From positions 2,538,001 to 2,602,000 of the forward strand of contig AP019701.1 in assembly GCA_006738865.1 (NCBI GenBank): a stretch of 64,000 bases of DNA, read 5' to 3'. Shown in pieces: positions 27,442 through 36,511 of this stretch. The number at the start of each line of letters is the position of its first letter. The first letter of the stretch is position 1. Under the pieces are notes generated by a model. That model was not told the DNA's origin. It saw only the letters and a program-made list of their open reading frames with translations, and did no database searches. A program made the translations under genes and the position numbers. The stretch is from Allostella sp. ATCC 35155. GTDB taxonomy: Bacteria > Pseudomonadota > Alphaproteobacteria > ATCC43930 > Allostellaceae.

Positions 27442-28571
27442 GTTACGAGCCCTCTGAGGAAGGAGAACACCCGGAGCTGTACCAGGTCGTTCCAGGTCGA
27501 AAACAGCATCAGCGTCAGGACCAAAGCGAGCCCGATGCGGAAGCCGTACTCCTGTGCTCGTTCGCCAAGCGGTTTTCCCCGGACCGCCTCCGCTGCGTAG
27601 AACAGCAGGTGCCCCCCGTCAAGCACGGGGATCGGGAAAAGGTTGATAAGCCCTAGATTGATCGAAAGAATCGCCGCGAACCAGAGAAAGCCGGTCGCGC
27701 CGGAACGCGTCGCCTCGCCGGACATCTGGGCGATTCGCAGCGGCCCCCCGAGTTCTTCGGTCGTGCGCGTGCCGGTGATCATCTGCCAGACGGCGGTCAG
27801 CGTCCCGGCGGTCAGCGTCCAGGTCTCCTCGACACCGGCGACGACGGCGGTGAACGGATCGCGGCGCACGAACTCGACCCCGCTGCGCCCGACGCCGAGC
27901 TGCCCCACGCGCTGGGTTCCGCCGATGCGGTCGGTGAGTTCCACCACCCGCGGGGTGACCGACAGCGTGATGTTGCGGCCGTCGCGCAGCACCTCGACCG
28001 CCATCGGCGTGCCCTGGTTCAGGCGGACGATGAGCTGCACCGCCTCGAACCGCTCCACCCGGGAGCCGTCGATGGCGACAATGCGGTCGCCCGGCATCAG
28101 CCCCGCCTCGGCGGCCGCGCTGTCCGGGCGCACGGTCCCGATCTCCGGCGGCGTGAAGGGCTGGCCCTGGGTCATGAAGATGCCGGCCAGCAGGACGATC
28201 GCAAACAGGAAGTTGGCCGCGGGACCGGCGGCGACGATGGCCGCGCGCTGGCCCAGCCGCTTGTGGTGGAACGCCACCGCCTTGTCTTCGGCGGACATCC
28301 GGTCGATGCCTTCGGCCGGATTGCTCGCGGCGCCGGCATCGCCGAACATCTTCACATAGCCGCCGAGCGGCAGGAGGCTGAACTTCCACCGCGTGCCGGT
28401 GCGGTCGTTCCACCCGAACAGTTCGGGCCCGAAGCCGATCGAGAACACCTCGACGCGAACCCCGTTGCGCCGCGCCACCCAGAAGTGGCCGAACTCGTGC
28501 ACGAATACGAGGATCGTCAGCAGCACCAGGAAGGAAAGGCCGTAGTGGGGAATCTGCAGGATGGCGTCCAT
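27438..28571 (-). CDS. rseP: Site-2 intramembrane metalloprotease RseP
   Basis: This 377-residue M50 protease has the zinc motif HEFGH in its first membrane helix, a PDZ domain (about residues 125-200, GLMPGDRIVAIDG), and the third ligand in NLFPIPVLDGGHL. RseP cleaves anti-sigma factors within the membrane in the envelope stress response. An upstream in-frame GTG (28577) would add two residues. A 112-bp gap from dxr is the largest break in this cluster between rpsB and lpxB, so a separate promoter for rseP-bamA is possible. Confidence 0.95.
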   Translation of the reverse strand: MDAILQIPHYGLSFLVLLTILVFVHEFGHFWVARRNGVRVEVFSIGFGPELFGWNDRTGTRWKFSLLPLGGYVKMFGDAGAASNPAEGIDRMSAEDKAVAFHHKRLGQRAAIVAAGPAANFLFAIVLLAGIFMTQGQPFTPPEIGTVRPDSAAAEAGLMPGDRIVAIDGSRVERFEAVQLIVRLNQGTPMAVEVLRDGRNITLSVTPRVVELTDRIGGTQRVGQLGVGRSGVEFVRRDPFTAVVAGVEETWTLTAGTLTAVWQMITGTRTTEELGGPLRIAQMSGEATRSGATGFLWFAAILSINLGLINLFPIPVLDGGHLLFYAAEAVRGKPLGERAQEYGFRIGLALVLTLMLFSTWNDLVQLRVFSFLRGLVT

Positions 28572-28683
28572 GATCACTCGGTTCTGAGGCGGCCGGTGGG
28601 CATTTTGAGCCCGACCTGCGGCAAGATGAGGGCGACGGGCCGGCCGCTCCAGTCGATGAAGCGGAATTCATGCCGCGCCCGCC

Positions 28684-29883
28684 TCATCGGCCGGCTCCTG
28701 GAATCAGTTCCGTGGCGACCCGGCGCGCCTCGCGATCGAGTGCGACGACCTCCTCGATCGTCGCCGGTGCCGGCGCCGGCACCCGGTCCAGCGTCGCCGC
28801 CACCAACGCGACGATGTCGAGGAAACCGATGCGACGCTGCAGGAAGGCGGCGACAGCCACCTCGTTGGCGGCGTTGAGCACGGCCGGCGTACCGCCGCCC
28901 GCCACCATCGCTTGCCGACAGAGGCCGAGCGCGGGAAACTGTTCCGGATCTGGTGCTTCGAACGACAAGCTACCGATCCGGGCGAGGTCGAGACGCGGCG
29001 ACGGCGTCGCGATACGGTCCGGCCAGGCGAGCGTGTGGGCGATCGGCGTCCGCATGTCGGGCGAGCCGAGCTGCGCCAGGACGGAGCCGTCGACATAGGC
29101 CACGAGGCTGTGGACGATCGACTGCGGATGGATCACGACCTCGATCCGCGACGGCGGCATGGCGAACAGATGATGGGCCTCGATCACCTCCAGCCCCTTG
29201 TTCATCATGGTGGCCGAATCGACGGAGATCTTGGCACCCATCCGCCAGTTCGGGTGTGCGACCGCCTGCTCCGGCGTCACGTCGGCGAGGCTGGCGCGGC
29301 TCGCCCCCCGGAACGGCCCGCCCGAAGCCGTCAGGATGATGCGCTCGACCGTCTCCGGCCGCGCGAAGTCGAAGACCTGGAAGATGGCATTATGCTCGGA
29401 ATCTACCGGCAGCAGGGTGGCCCCATGGCGGCGGATCGCGGCCATCATCACCGACCCGGCCGCGACCAGACATTCCTTGCTGGCGAATGCGACGGTCGCC
29501 CCGGAGCGGATGGCCGCCATCGTCGGGGCGAGGCCGGCCATGCCGACGATCGCCGCCATCACCCAGTCGGCCGGACGCGCCGCCGCCTCGGCCACGGCCG
29601 CCGGCCCGGCGGCGACCGCGATGCCGGTTCCGGACAGCGCGCGGTGCAGCGCGGCATAGCCCGCAGGGTCGGCGATCACCGCCAGGCGCGGCCGCAGTTC
29701 CCGGGCGAGCGCGGCCAGCCCGTCGGCATCGCGGTGGGCCGTCAGGGCCACGACCTCGTAGCGGTCGCGATGGCGCACGAGAAGGTCGGCCGTGCTGCGG
29801 CCGACCGACCCGGTGGCACCCAGGATGCTGACCCTGCGCCGACCGGGCGACGCCTGCGCCAGCGGCAGGGCCGCCTCGCTCAT
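28684..29883 (-). CDS. dxr: 1-deoxy-D-xylulose 5-phosphate reductoisomerase
   Basis: This 399-residue NADPH enzyme makes 2-C-methylerythritol 4-phosphate, the committed step of the MEP isoprenoid pathway. Motifs are ILGATGSVGRST, ASKECLVAAG, PVDSEHNAIFQ, LTASGGPFRG, MGAKISVDSATMMNKGLE and VIHPQSIVHSLV. The ATG at 29883 overlaps the cdsA stop (ATGA); an ATG two codons upstream is an alternative. It sits next to uppS, which uses the isoprenoid product. Confidence 0.96.
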   Translation of the reverse strand: MSEAALPLAQASPGRRRVSILGATGSVGRSTADLLVRHRDRYEVVALTAHRDADGLAALARELRPRLAVIADPAGYAALHRALSGTGIAVAAGPAAVAEAAARPADWVMAAIVGMAGLAPTMAAIRSGATVAFASKECLVAAGSVMMAAIRRHGATLLPVDSEHNAIFQVFDFARPETVERIILTASGGPFRGASRASLADVTPEQAVAHPNWRMGAKISVDSATMMNKGLEVIEAHHLFAMPPSRIEVVIHPQSIVHSLVAYVDGSVLAQLGSPDMRTPIAHTLAWPDRIATPSPRLDLARIGSLSFEAPDPEQFPALGLCRQAMVAGGGTPAVLNAANEVAVAAFLQRRIGFLDIVALVAATLDRVPAPAPATIEEVVALDREARRVATELIPGAGR

Positions 29884-30689
29884 CGCCATCCGAGCAGATC
29901 CTCTCCCATCCACAGCCGCAGGAGCGCAAACGCCAGGGCGGCGGCCATCAGGCCGTCCAACCGGTCGAGCACGCCCCCATGCCCGGGAATCAGGGCGCTC
30001 GCGTCCTTGATGCCAGCGTAGCGCTTCGCCGCAGATTCCGCGAGGTCCCCGGCCTGGGCCACGAACGCCAGGGCAAAGCCCAGGAAGGCGGCGATCGCCG
30101 GCGACTGGCCGCCGAACGCCGCCGACACCGCCAGCGCGGCCAGGGCGGCCGCCACGGCGCCGCCCGCCATTCCCGACCAGGTCTTGCGCGGGCTGAAGCG
30201 CGGCGCGAGCAGCGGTCCGCCGAAGGTGCGTCCGGCCGCGTAGGCCGCGATGTCCGTCGCCCAGACGACCGCGAAGAGCCAGATCGTCGGCCGGGCGTCG
30301 GCTCCGGACGTGCCGCGGATGTCGAGCACCGCGAGAATGGCGGCGGCTATGTAGAACGCGCCGACCGGAGCCATCCAGTAGACCGGCTTCCCGAACCCGC
30401 GCGCCAGCACGGCCGTCAGCCCTGCACCGGTCGCGGCCGCCGCCAGCCCTTGCGCGACCAGCGAGGCCGACCCGAACGCAGTCGCCACCCCGATGGTCAG
30501 GAGGATCACCGCCGCCAGCGATGGCCGGCGCGTGCCCGGGTCACAGATGCGCCCCCACTCCCACGCCATCCCCAGCGCGAAGACGCCGACGACGGCCGCG
30601 AACCAGAGGCCGCCCGCCCAGGCGGCTGCGAGCGCGACCGGAATCAACAGGGCCGCGGACAGGATGCGGAGCAGCAGCGATCGGCTCAT
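29880..30689 (-). CDS. cdsA: Phosphatidate cytidylyltransferase
   Basis: This 269-residue polytopic membrane enzyme makes CDP-diacylglycerol from phosphatidate and CTP. About seven membrane segments are visible. The C-terminal signature appears as DLAESAAKRYAGIKD followed by IPGHGGVLDRLD, which binds CTP and metal. Its stop overlaps the dxr start. The 46-bp gap to uppS contains a small perfect hairpin. Confidence 0.96.
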   Translation of the reverse strand: MSRSLLLRILSAALLIPVALAAAWAGGLWFAAVVGVFALGMAWEWGRICDPGTRRPSLAAVILLTIGVATAFGSASLVAQGLAAAATGAGLTAVLARGFGKPVYWMAPVGAFYIAAAILAVLDIRGTSGADARPTIWLFAVVWATDIAAYAAGRTFGGPLLAPRFSPRKTWSGMAGGAVAAALAALAVSAAFGGQSPAIAAFLGFALAFVAQAGDLAESAAKRYAGIKDASALIPGHGGVLDRLDGLMAAALAFALLRLWMGEDLLGWR

Positions 30690-30712
30690 GGCGGGGGGTG
30701 ATCGCGAGGCAT

Positions 30713-30730
30713 GGGCGGCAACGGCCGCCC
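30713..30730 (-). other. Intergenic hairpin between uppS and cdsA
   Basis: GGGCGGC (30713-30719) and GCCGCCC (30724-30730) form a perfect 7-bp stem with a 4-base loop in the 46-bp gap between uppS and cdsA. No U-run follows on the minus strand, so it is not a typical intrinsic terminator. It may affect mRNA stability or processing, or be chance in GC-rich DNA. Confidence 0.35.
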
Positions 30731-30735
30731 CCGCC

Positions 30736-31467
<732 letters not shown>

Positions 31468-31477
31468 CGCCGGTATC

Positions 31478-32035
31478 TCAGACCTGGAGAATGTCCTTCT
31501 CCTTGGACTGCAACAGTTCGTCGATCTTCTTGATGTACTCGTCCGTCAGGCCCTGGACGTCGGTCCCGGCCTTGCGCTGCTCGTCCTGGGAAATGGTGCC
31601 GTCCTTCTCGAGCTTCTTCAGATGATCCATCGCGTCACGCCGGATGTTGCGCACGGAGACGCGCCCCGCCTCGGCATACTTGTGGGCCACCTTCGTCAGT
31701 TCCTTGCGTCGGTCGGCCGTCAGGTCGGGCAGCGGCACCCGGATCGTCTGGCCCTCCGCGACGGGGTTCAGGCCGAGGCCGGAATCGCGAATCGCCTTGT
31801 CGACCGCCTTCACCATGCCGCGATCCCACACCTGGACGGTGATCATCCGCGGCTCCGGCACGTTGACGGTGCCGATGCGGGAGATCGGCATGTGCTGGCC
31901 ATACGCGTCGACCATCACCGGATTGAGGAGGTCGGCCGAGGCGCGCCCGGTGCGCAGTCCCGAGAACTCCTTGCGGAGCACTTCCAGGGCGCCGTCCATC
32001 CGTCGCCGGTATTCGTCGAGCGTCACCATAGACAT
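31478..32035 (-). CDS. frr: Ribosome recycling factor
   Basis: This 185-residue factor splits post-termination ribosomes together with EF-G. Typical motifs are [59 protein letters not shown] and [12 protein letters not shown]. The start has a strong GGAGG about 6 bp upstream. It is in the usual rpsB-tsf-pyrH-frr order. Confidence 0.98.
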   Translation of the reverse strand: MSMVTLDEYRRRMDGALEVLRKEFSGLRTGRASADLLNPVMVDAYGQHMPISRIGTVNVPEPRMITVQVWDRGMVKAVDKAIRDSGLGLNPVAEGQTIRVPLPDLTADRRKELTKVAHKYAEAGRVSVRNIRRDAMDHLKKLEKDGTISQDEQRKAGTDVQGLTDEYIKKIDELLQSKEKDILQV

Positions 32036-32049
32036 CCGTCGTTCCTCCC

Positions 32050-32763
32050 TCAGTCGCCGATGATCGTGAAGCGTCCCCGGCCCTGCACCACCTCGGCGAA
32101 CGCGCCGTGGGTGTAGATCGAGAAGACCACGATCGGGATCCCGTTCTCGCGCGCCAGCGAGATCGCCGATGCGTCCATGACCTTCAGATCCCGCGACAGT
32201 ACCTCCATGTAGGACAGCCTATCATAGCGTTCGGCGTCCTTCACCTTGACCGGATCGGCGGAATAGACGCCGTCGACCTTGGTCGCCTTCAGCAGCGCAT
32301 CGCAACCCATCTCCGACGCCCGCAGCGCAGCGGCGGTGTCGGTGGTGAAGAAGGGGTTGCCCGTGCCGGCGGCAAAGATCACGACCCGCTTCTTCTCCAT
32401 GTGCCGGATGGCTCGGCGCCGGATGTAGGGTTCGCAGACCGACGCCATCGGAATGGCCGACTGGACCCGGGTGCTGACCCCCGCCCGCTCCAGGGCATTC
32501 TGCAGCGACAGCGCGTTGATGACGGTCGCCAGCATGCCCATGTAGTCGGCGCTGGCCCGCTCCATGCCGGCGGCGGCGCCGGACACGCCGCGGAAGATGT
32601 TGCCGCCGCCGATCACCGCGCAGATCTCGACCCCGAGATCGTGGACTTGCCGAACTTCCCGCGCGATCCGTCCGATGGTGTCCCCATCGAGGCCGTATTC
32701 GCGGTTTCCGAGCAGCGCCTCTCCCGAGATTTTCAGAAGAACGCGGCGATATGCGGCGGTCAT
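32050..32763 (-). CDS. pyrH: Uridylate kinase
   Basis: This 237-residue amino-acid-kinase-family enzyme phosphorylates UMP to UDP. Motifs are [63 protein letters not shown] and [20 protein letters not shown]. The ATG at 32763 was chosen because the frame upstream is unconserved and runs into tsf. Length is typical. Confidence 0.97.
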   Translation of the reverse strand: MTAAYRRVLLKISGEALLGNREYGLDGDTIGRIAREVRQVHDLGVEICAVIGGGNIFRGVSGAAAGMERASADYMGMLATVINALSLQNALERAGVSTRVQSAIPMASVCEPYIRRRAIRHMEKKRVVIFAAGTGNPFFTTDTAAALRASEMGCDALLKATKVDGVYSADPVKVKDAERYDRLSYMEVLSRDLKVMDASAISLARENGIPIVVFSIYTHGAFAEVVQGRGRFTIIGD

Positions 32764-32785
32764 GGCGCCGGATCCGGGCTTGCGG

Positions 32786-33709
32786 TCAGCGGCCGAGCTG
32801 GGCCGCGACCTCTGCCGCGAAGTCCGACTGCGCCTTCTCGATGCCCTCGCCGAGAGCGAAGCGGGCGAATCCCGCCACCTTGATCGGCTTGCCGATCTCC
32901 TTGGCGACGCCTTCCACGACCTTCGAGACGCGGCTCTCGCCGTCGACGACGAAGACCTGCTCGACGAGCACCGTCTCCTCGTAGAACTTGCGCAGCCGGC
33001 CCTCGACCATCTTGTCGATGATGGCTTCGGCCTTGCCGCTGGCGCGCGCCTGCTCCCGCAGCACGTCCCGCTCGCGGTCGAGCGACGAGGTGTCGACCGA
33101 CGCCACGTCGAGGAACTGCGGGTTTGCGGCGGCGACATGCATGGCGAGCTGGCGGCCGAGCGCCTCCAGCCTGGCGGTGTCGCCGGCCGACTCCAGCGCG
33201 ACCAGGACGCCGATCTTGCCGAGGCCCGTCGCCGTCGCATTGTGGATGTAGGTCGCGACGACGCCCTGCGAGACTTCGAGCCGCAGCGCGCGACGCAGCG
33301 CCATGTTCTCGCCGATCGTGGCGATCAGATGCGTCAGCTCGTCGGCGAGGTTGCGACCCGACGGCAGCGTCTCGCCCTTGAGCGCTTCGATGTCGGCGCC
33401 GCTCGCCAGCGCCCGATCCGCCACCTGCCGCACGAATGCCTGGAAGGTCTCGTTGCGCGCGACGAAGTCGGTCTCGGCGTTGACCTCGACGATCGCGCCG
33501 CGGGTGCCCGAGGCGGCGACGCCGACGAGCCCTTCGGCCGCCACGCGGCCGGCCTTCTTGGCGGCGGCCGACAGGCCCTTCTTGCGCAGCCAGTCGATGG
33601 CGGCCTCGATGTCCCCGCCCGTCTCGGCCAGCGCCTTCTTGCAGTCCATCATGCCGGCGCCGGTCTTCTCCCGCAGTTCCTTCACCAGGGCGGCAGTGAT
33701 CTCGGCCAT
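32786..33709 (-). CDS. tsf: Elongation factor Ts
   Basis: This 307-residue guanine-nucleotide exchange factor regenerates EF-Tu-GTP. Its N-terminal UBA-like domain reads [19 protein letters not shown], and the core contains the TDFVARNE motif that contacts EF-Tu. AAGGAGAG lies just before the ATG at 33709. It follows rpsB across a 103-bp gap that can form competing hairpins. Confidence 0.98.
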   Translation of the reverse strand: MAEITAALVKELREKTGAGMMDCKKALAETGGDIEAAIDWLRKKGLSAAAKKAGRVAAEGLVGVAASGTRGAIVEVNAETDFVARNETFQAFVRQVADRALASGADIEALKGETLPSGRNLADELTHLIATIGENMALRRALRLEVSQGVVATYIHNATATGLGKIGVLVALESAGDTARLEALGRQLAMHVAAANPQFLDVASVDTSSLDRERDVLREQARASGKAEAIIDKMVEGRLRKFYEETVLVEQVFVVDGESRVSKVVEGVAKEIGKPIKVAGFARFALGEGIEKAQSDFAAEVAAQLGR

Positions 33710-33721
33710 CGGACTCTCCTT

Positions 33722-33784
33722 CGTTCGCTTGTTCGTAACAATTCGTTGTCTCGTTAAGCGAACGGCGGCAGGTGCCTGCCGCCG
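33722..33784 (-). promoter_or_regulatory. rpsB-tsf intergenic stem-loops
   Basis: Two inverted repeats lie between rpsB and tsf. One is a 10-bp perfect arm pair (33763-33772 with 33775-33784) around TG. The other pairs CGTTCGCTT (33722-33730) with AAGCGAACG (33756-33764). They share bases 33763-33764, so they largely exclude each other. The first stem is not followed by a U-run. The location matches the place where E. coli attenuates tsf relative to rpsB. A regulatory role is inferred. Confidence 0.45.
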
Positions 33785-33812
33785 TCGCCCGTCAGTTCGT
33801 TCGGCCGGAAGG

Positions 33813-34700
33813 TCAGGCAGAGGCCGCCTGCTCCGCTTCCTCCGCCGCAGGCTCGGCCGCGGCCGGCGCCGCTTCCTCGGCAGCCGCCGGCACCGTTTCC
33901 TCGGCCGGGGACGCGGCCGGCTCCTCGGACACGACCATCTCCTCATCCTCGGCCGCGACATCGGCCTCGGGGGCGTCCATCTGCGCGCCGATATCGACAC
34001 CGGCAGCGGTCAGCTCGGCCTGAATGCCGTCCAGCACCGCGCCCGAGATCAGGTCGCAATAGAGGTTGATCGCGCGGATTGCGTCGTCGTTGCCGGGAAT
34101 CGGCAGCAGCACGCCTTGCGGATCGGAATTGCTGTCGATCACCGCCACCACGGGGATGTTGAGGCGGTTAGCCTCCTGCACGGCGATCGACTCCTTGTTC
34201 GTGTCGATCACGAACAGCATGTCCGGCAGACCGCCCATCTCCTTGATGCCGCCCAGCGCGCGGTCGAGCTTGTCGCGGTCGCGGGTCAGCTCCAGGCGCT
34301 CGCGCTTGGTGAAGCCGCTGGCATCCTGGGACAGCCGCTCTTCGAGGTCGCGCAGCCGCTTGATCGAATGCGAGATGGTCTTGAAGTTCGTCAGCATCCC
34401 GCCGAGCCAGCGGTGGTTGACGTAATACTGGCCGCATCGCCTGGCTGCGGCCGCCACCGGCTCCTGCGCCTGGCGCTTGGTGCCGACGAACAGCACGCGC
34501 CCGCCGCCGGCGACGACGTCGCGCACGGCCTGCATGGCCCGGTGCAGCATCGGCGAGGACTGCTCGAGGTCGAGGATGTGGACGCCGTTGCGCGTGCCGA
34601 AGATGTACTGCCGCATCTTCGGGTTCCAGCGGCGCGTGTGATGGCCGAAATGTACGCCGGCTTCGAGAAGCTGGCGCATCGTGAAGGTAGGCATCGCCAT
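33813..34700 (-). CDS. rpsB: 30S ribosomal protein S2
   Basis: This 295-residue ribosomal protein has [60 protein letters not shown] and [10 protein letters not shown]. coli S2 has about 241 residues; the extra ~60 here are an acidic Ala/Glu/Pro-rich tail from about residue 235. Such tails occur in alphaproteobacterial S2. The first ATG (34700) is used; ATG at 34694 is possible. It heads the rpsB-tsf-pyrH-frr operon and has a structured leader. Confidence 0.97.
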   Translation of the reverse strand: MAMPTFTMRQLLEAGVHFGHHTRRWNPKMRQYIFGTRNGVHILDLEQSSPMLHRAMQAVRDVVAGGGRVLFVGTKRQAQEPVAAAARRCGQYYVNHRWLGGMLTNFKTISHSIKRLRDLEERLSQDASGFTKRERLELTRDRDKLDRALGGIKEMGGLPDMLFVIDTNKESIAVQEANRLNIPVVAVIDSNSDPQGVLLPIPGNDDAIRAINLYCDLISGAVLDGIQAELTAAGVDIGAQMDAPEADVAAEDEEMVVSEEPAASPAEETVPAAAEEAAPAAAEPAAEEAEQAASA

Positions 34701-34730
34701 AGGTCGTGGTCCTTTTCCGGTTCAGCCGCC

Positions 34731-34801
34731 GCGGGCCTTGTGATCCGGCAAAGCCGGACACCGGAAGGGAACCGAACGACGTTCGGCTCCCGCTGGCCCG
34801 C
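34731..34801 (-). promoter_or_regulatory. Structured rpsB leader RNA (three-way junction)
   Basis: On the minus strand the 71 nt ending 30 nt before the rpsB start can fold as a three-way junction. The closing stem GCGGGCC/GGCCCGC pairs 34795-34801 with 34731-34737. Arm 2 pairs 34781-34791 with 34767-34777 (one A/C mismatch) around a 3-nt loop. Arm 3 pairs TCCGGC with GCCGGA (34753-34758 and 34744-34749) around TTT. S2 represses its own mRNA in E. coli through a leader element, so feedback by S2 is the leading inference. Confidence 0.55.
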
Positions 34802-34816
34802 GTGAGGAATGGCGCG

Positions 34817-36511
34817 CTAGATAGCTGCCCCGGCCCCGATTTGCAAGCGATCGGCCCCAGATGAACCGTTCTGGCGTTCCGCCGGGCCGTCCATCCGGCC
34901 CGATCCGGCATTCAGTCGGGCCAGTCTCGCCAGCAGGAGTTCGGGCACTTCCTCCACGATCGCCACACGACCGGCAAAAATACGCCCCTCATTGCCGTCC
35001 AGCGTGAGGACGCTGCCTTCGGGAAATGCCTGGTCACCGATGACGATTCGCCTGCCGGGCTCGTCGATCGCCAGCGCCTCGCAACCCACGAGGCATACCT
35101 TGCCGAGCTGGCGAGCGACGACGGCAGCGTGCGAGGTGCGGGCGCCGTGCCGCGTCAGCAGTCCGTCGGCAAGGTCGAGCGCGGCGATGTCTCGCGTCTC
35201 CGCATCGCGCCGGATGAGGATGACGGGGTTGCCGGCATCGCGCTGTCGCCGAACGCCGTCCTCGTCGAAGGCGATCGCCCCCGCCACGACGCCCGACGCG
35301 GCGGAAGCGGCGGAAGCGAGCGGCACGAGCGTGCCGCCGTCGGCCGCCGCAATCCTGTGGACGGTGAGGGTTCGCGCATCGAGCGTCCGGGTGCGTGCGC
35401 GGGCCGTCTCGGCGTCGATCAGTCCCGCATCGAGCATGTCGAGGGCGATGCGCGCGGCCGCGAGCGGGGTCCGCTTGCCGTCGCGCGTCTGCAGGAGATA
35501 GAGGATCCCGTCCTCGATCGTGAACTCGAAATCCTGCATGTCGGCGAACTGTCGTTCCAGGGTGGAGGCCGCCGCTTGCAGTTCGGCCCACACGCCCGGA
35601 GCCAGCGACGGCAGATCACCATTTCCCCGGGCGTCGCGCCGGCCGCTGACGACATCCTCGCCCTGCGCATGGAAGAGAAAGTCGATCCATAGTGCAGGGT
35701 CGCCGGTGCTCGGGTTGCGCGTGAAGCCGACCCCGGCACCGGAGAGCCCCCCGGCGTTGCCGAACACCATGCGCTGCACCGTCACCGCGGTTCCCATGTC
35801 GTGGCGAATGGCGTTTCGGGTGCGATACGCTGCGGCCTTGTCGCTGCTCCACGAGCGGAATACCGCAGCGATAGCCTCCGAAAGCTGCTGCTCGGCAGAT
35901 TGCGGGAACGGGCGGCCGGATTCGCGGGCAAATGTCTCGCCGTGCCGCCGGGCGAGTTCCCGCAGTCGGGCGAAGTCCAGCATCCGCTCGTCGTCGCCGT
36001 TCCGGATCGCAGCGAGGTCCGCTTCGAAGCAGCGGCCATCGACGCCGGCCACGACCTCGCCGAAGCCGGCGATGAGGCGGCGGTATGCGTCCCACGCCAG
36101 GCGCGGGTGGCCGGTCAGCCGGATGAACCCCGGCATCGTCGCATCCGTCAGCCCGATATTCAGAATCGTCTCCATCATGCCCGGCATGGAGACGGGTGCC
36201 CCGGACCGCACGGACAGCAACAGAGGGCGGCGCACGTCGCCCAGCCGCAGGCCGGACACCCGCTCGAGTTCGGCGAGGGAGCCGCTCCAGACATCGCGGG
36301 TGACCATTTCCGGCGCGGCGCAGAACCCGGTACCGATCACGAAGGCCGGAGGAACATTCAGGCCCGCTGCGGCCATTCGGCCGAGGTTGAACGCCTTGGA
36401 CCCGAGGGCGGCCGGGCCGGCGCCCTCGGGCAGAGGGCTGCCGCCGGCAATCGCTACGACGATGAGGGTCGGATCCTCCGGCAGGTCCGGCGGTCGTGAT
36501 CGCTTCCTCAT
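34817..36511 (-). CDS. PPDK-like PEP-synthase family protein lacking the PEP/pyruvate domain
   Basis: This 564-residue protein matches only the N-terminal two-thirds of pyruvate, phosphate dikinase. The ATP-grasp region spans about residues 35-350 (GSKAFNLGRMAAAGL, SVRSGAPVSMPGMMETILNIGL, MVFGNAGG, GFTRNPSTGDP, HAQGEDVVSG, LQTRDGKRT). The swivelling phosphohistidine domain spans about 400-515, with His461 in GARTSHAAVVA. It ends in a ~45-residue tail where a full PPDK (near 880 residues) would continue into the PEP/pyruvate TIM barrel. It could therefore phosphorylate its own His from ATP, but the acceptor is unknown. It overlaps the upstream 645-residue gene by 4 bp (ATGA). Confidence 0.85.
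   Translation of the reverse strand: MRKRSRPPDLPEDPTLIVVAIAGGSPLPEGAGPAALGSKAFNLGRMAAAGLNVPPAFVIGTGFCAAPEMVTRDVWSGSLAELERVSGLRLGDVRRPLLLSVRSGAPVSMPGMMETILNIGLTDATMPGFIRLTGHPRLAWDAYRRLIAGFGEVVAGVDGRCFEADLAAIRNGDDERMLDFARLRELARRHGETFARESGRPFPQSAEQQLSEAIAAVFRSWSSDKAAAYRTRNAIRHDMGTAVTVQRMVFGNAGGLSGAGVGFTRNPSTGDPALWIDFLFHAQGEDVVSGRRDARGNGDLPSLAPGVWAELQAAASTLERQFADMQDFEFTIEDGILYLLQTRDGKRTPLAAARIALDMLDAGLIDAETARARTRTLDARTLTVHRIAAADGGTLVPLASAASAASGVVAGAIAFDEDGVRRQRDAGNPVILIRRDAETRDIAALDLADGLLTRHGARTSHAAVVARQLGKVCLVGCEALAIDEPGRRIVIGDQAFPEGSVLTLDGNEGRIFAGRVAIVEEVPELLLARLARLNAGSGRMDGPAERQNGSSGADRLQIGAGAAI

Noticed and set aside
34767-34791. Stem near the end of the half-PPDK gene as an intrinsic terminator
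   Set aside because: No U-run follows on either strand. The stem lies upstream of rpsB and fits better as an arm of the rpsB leader.
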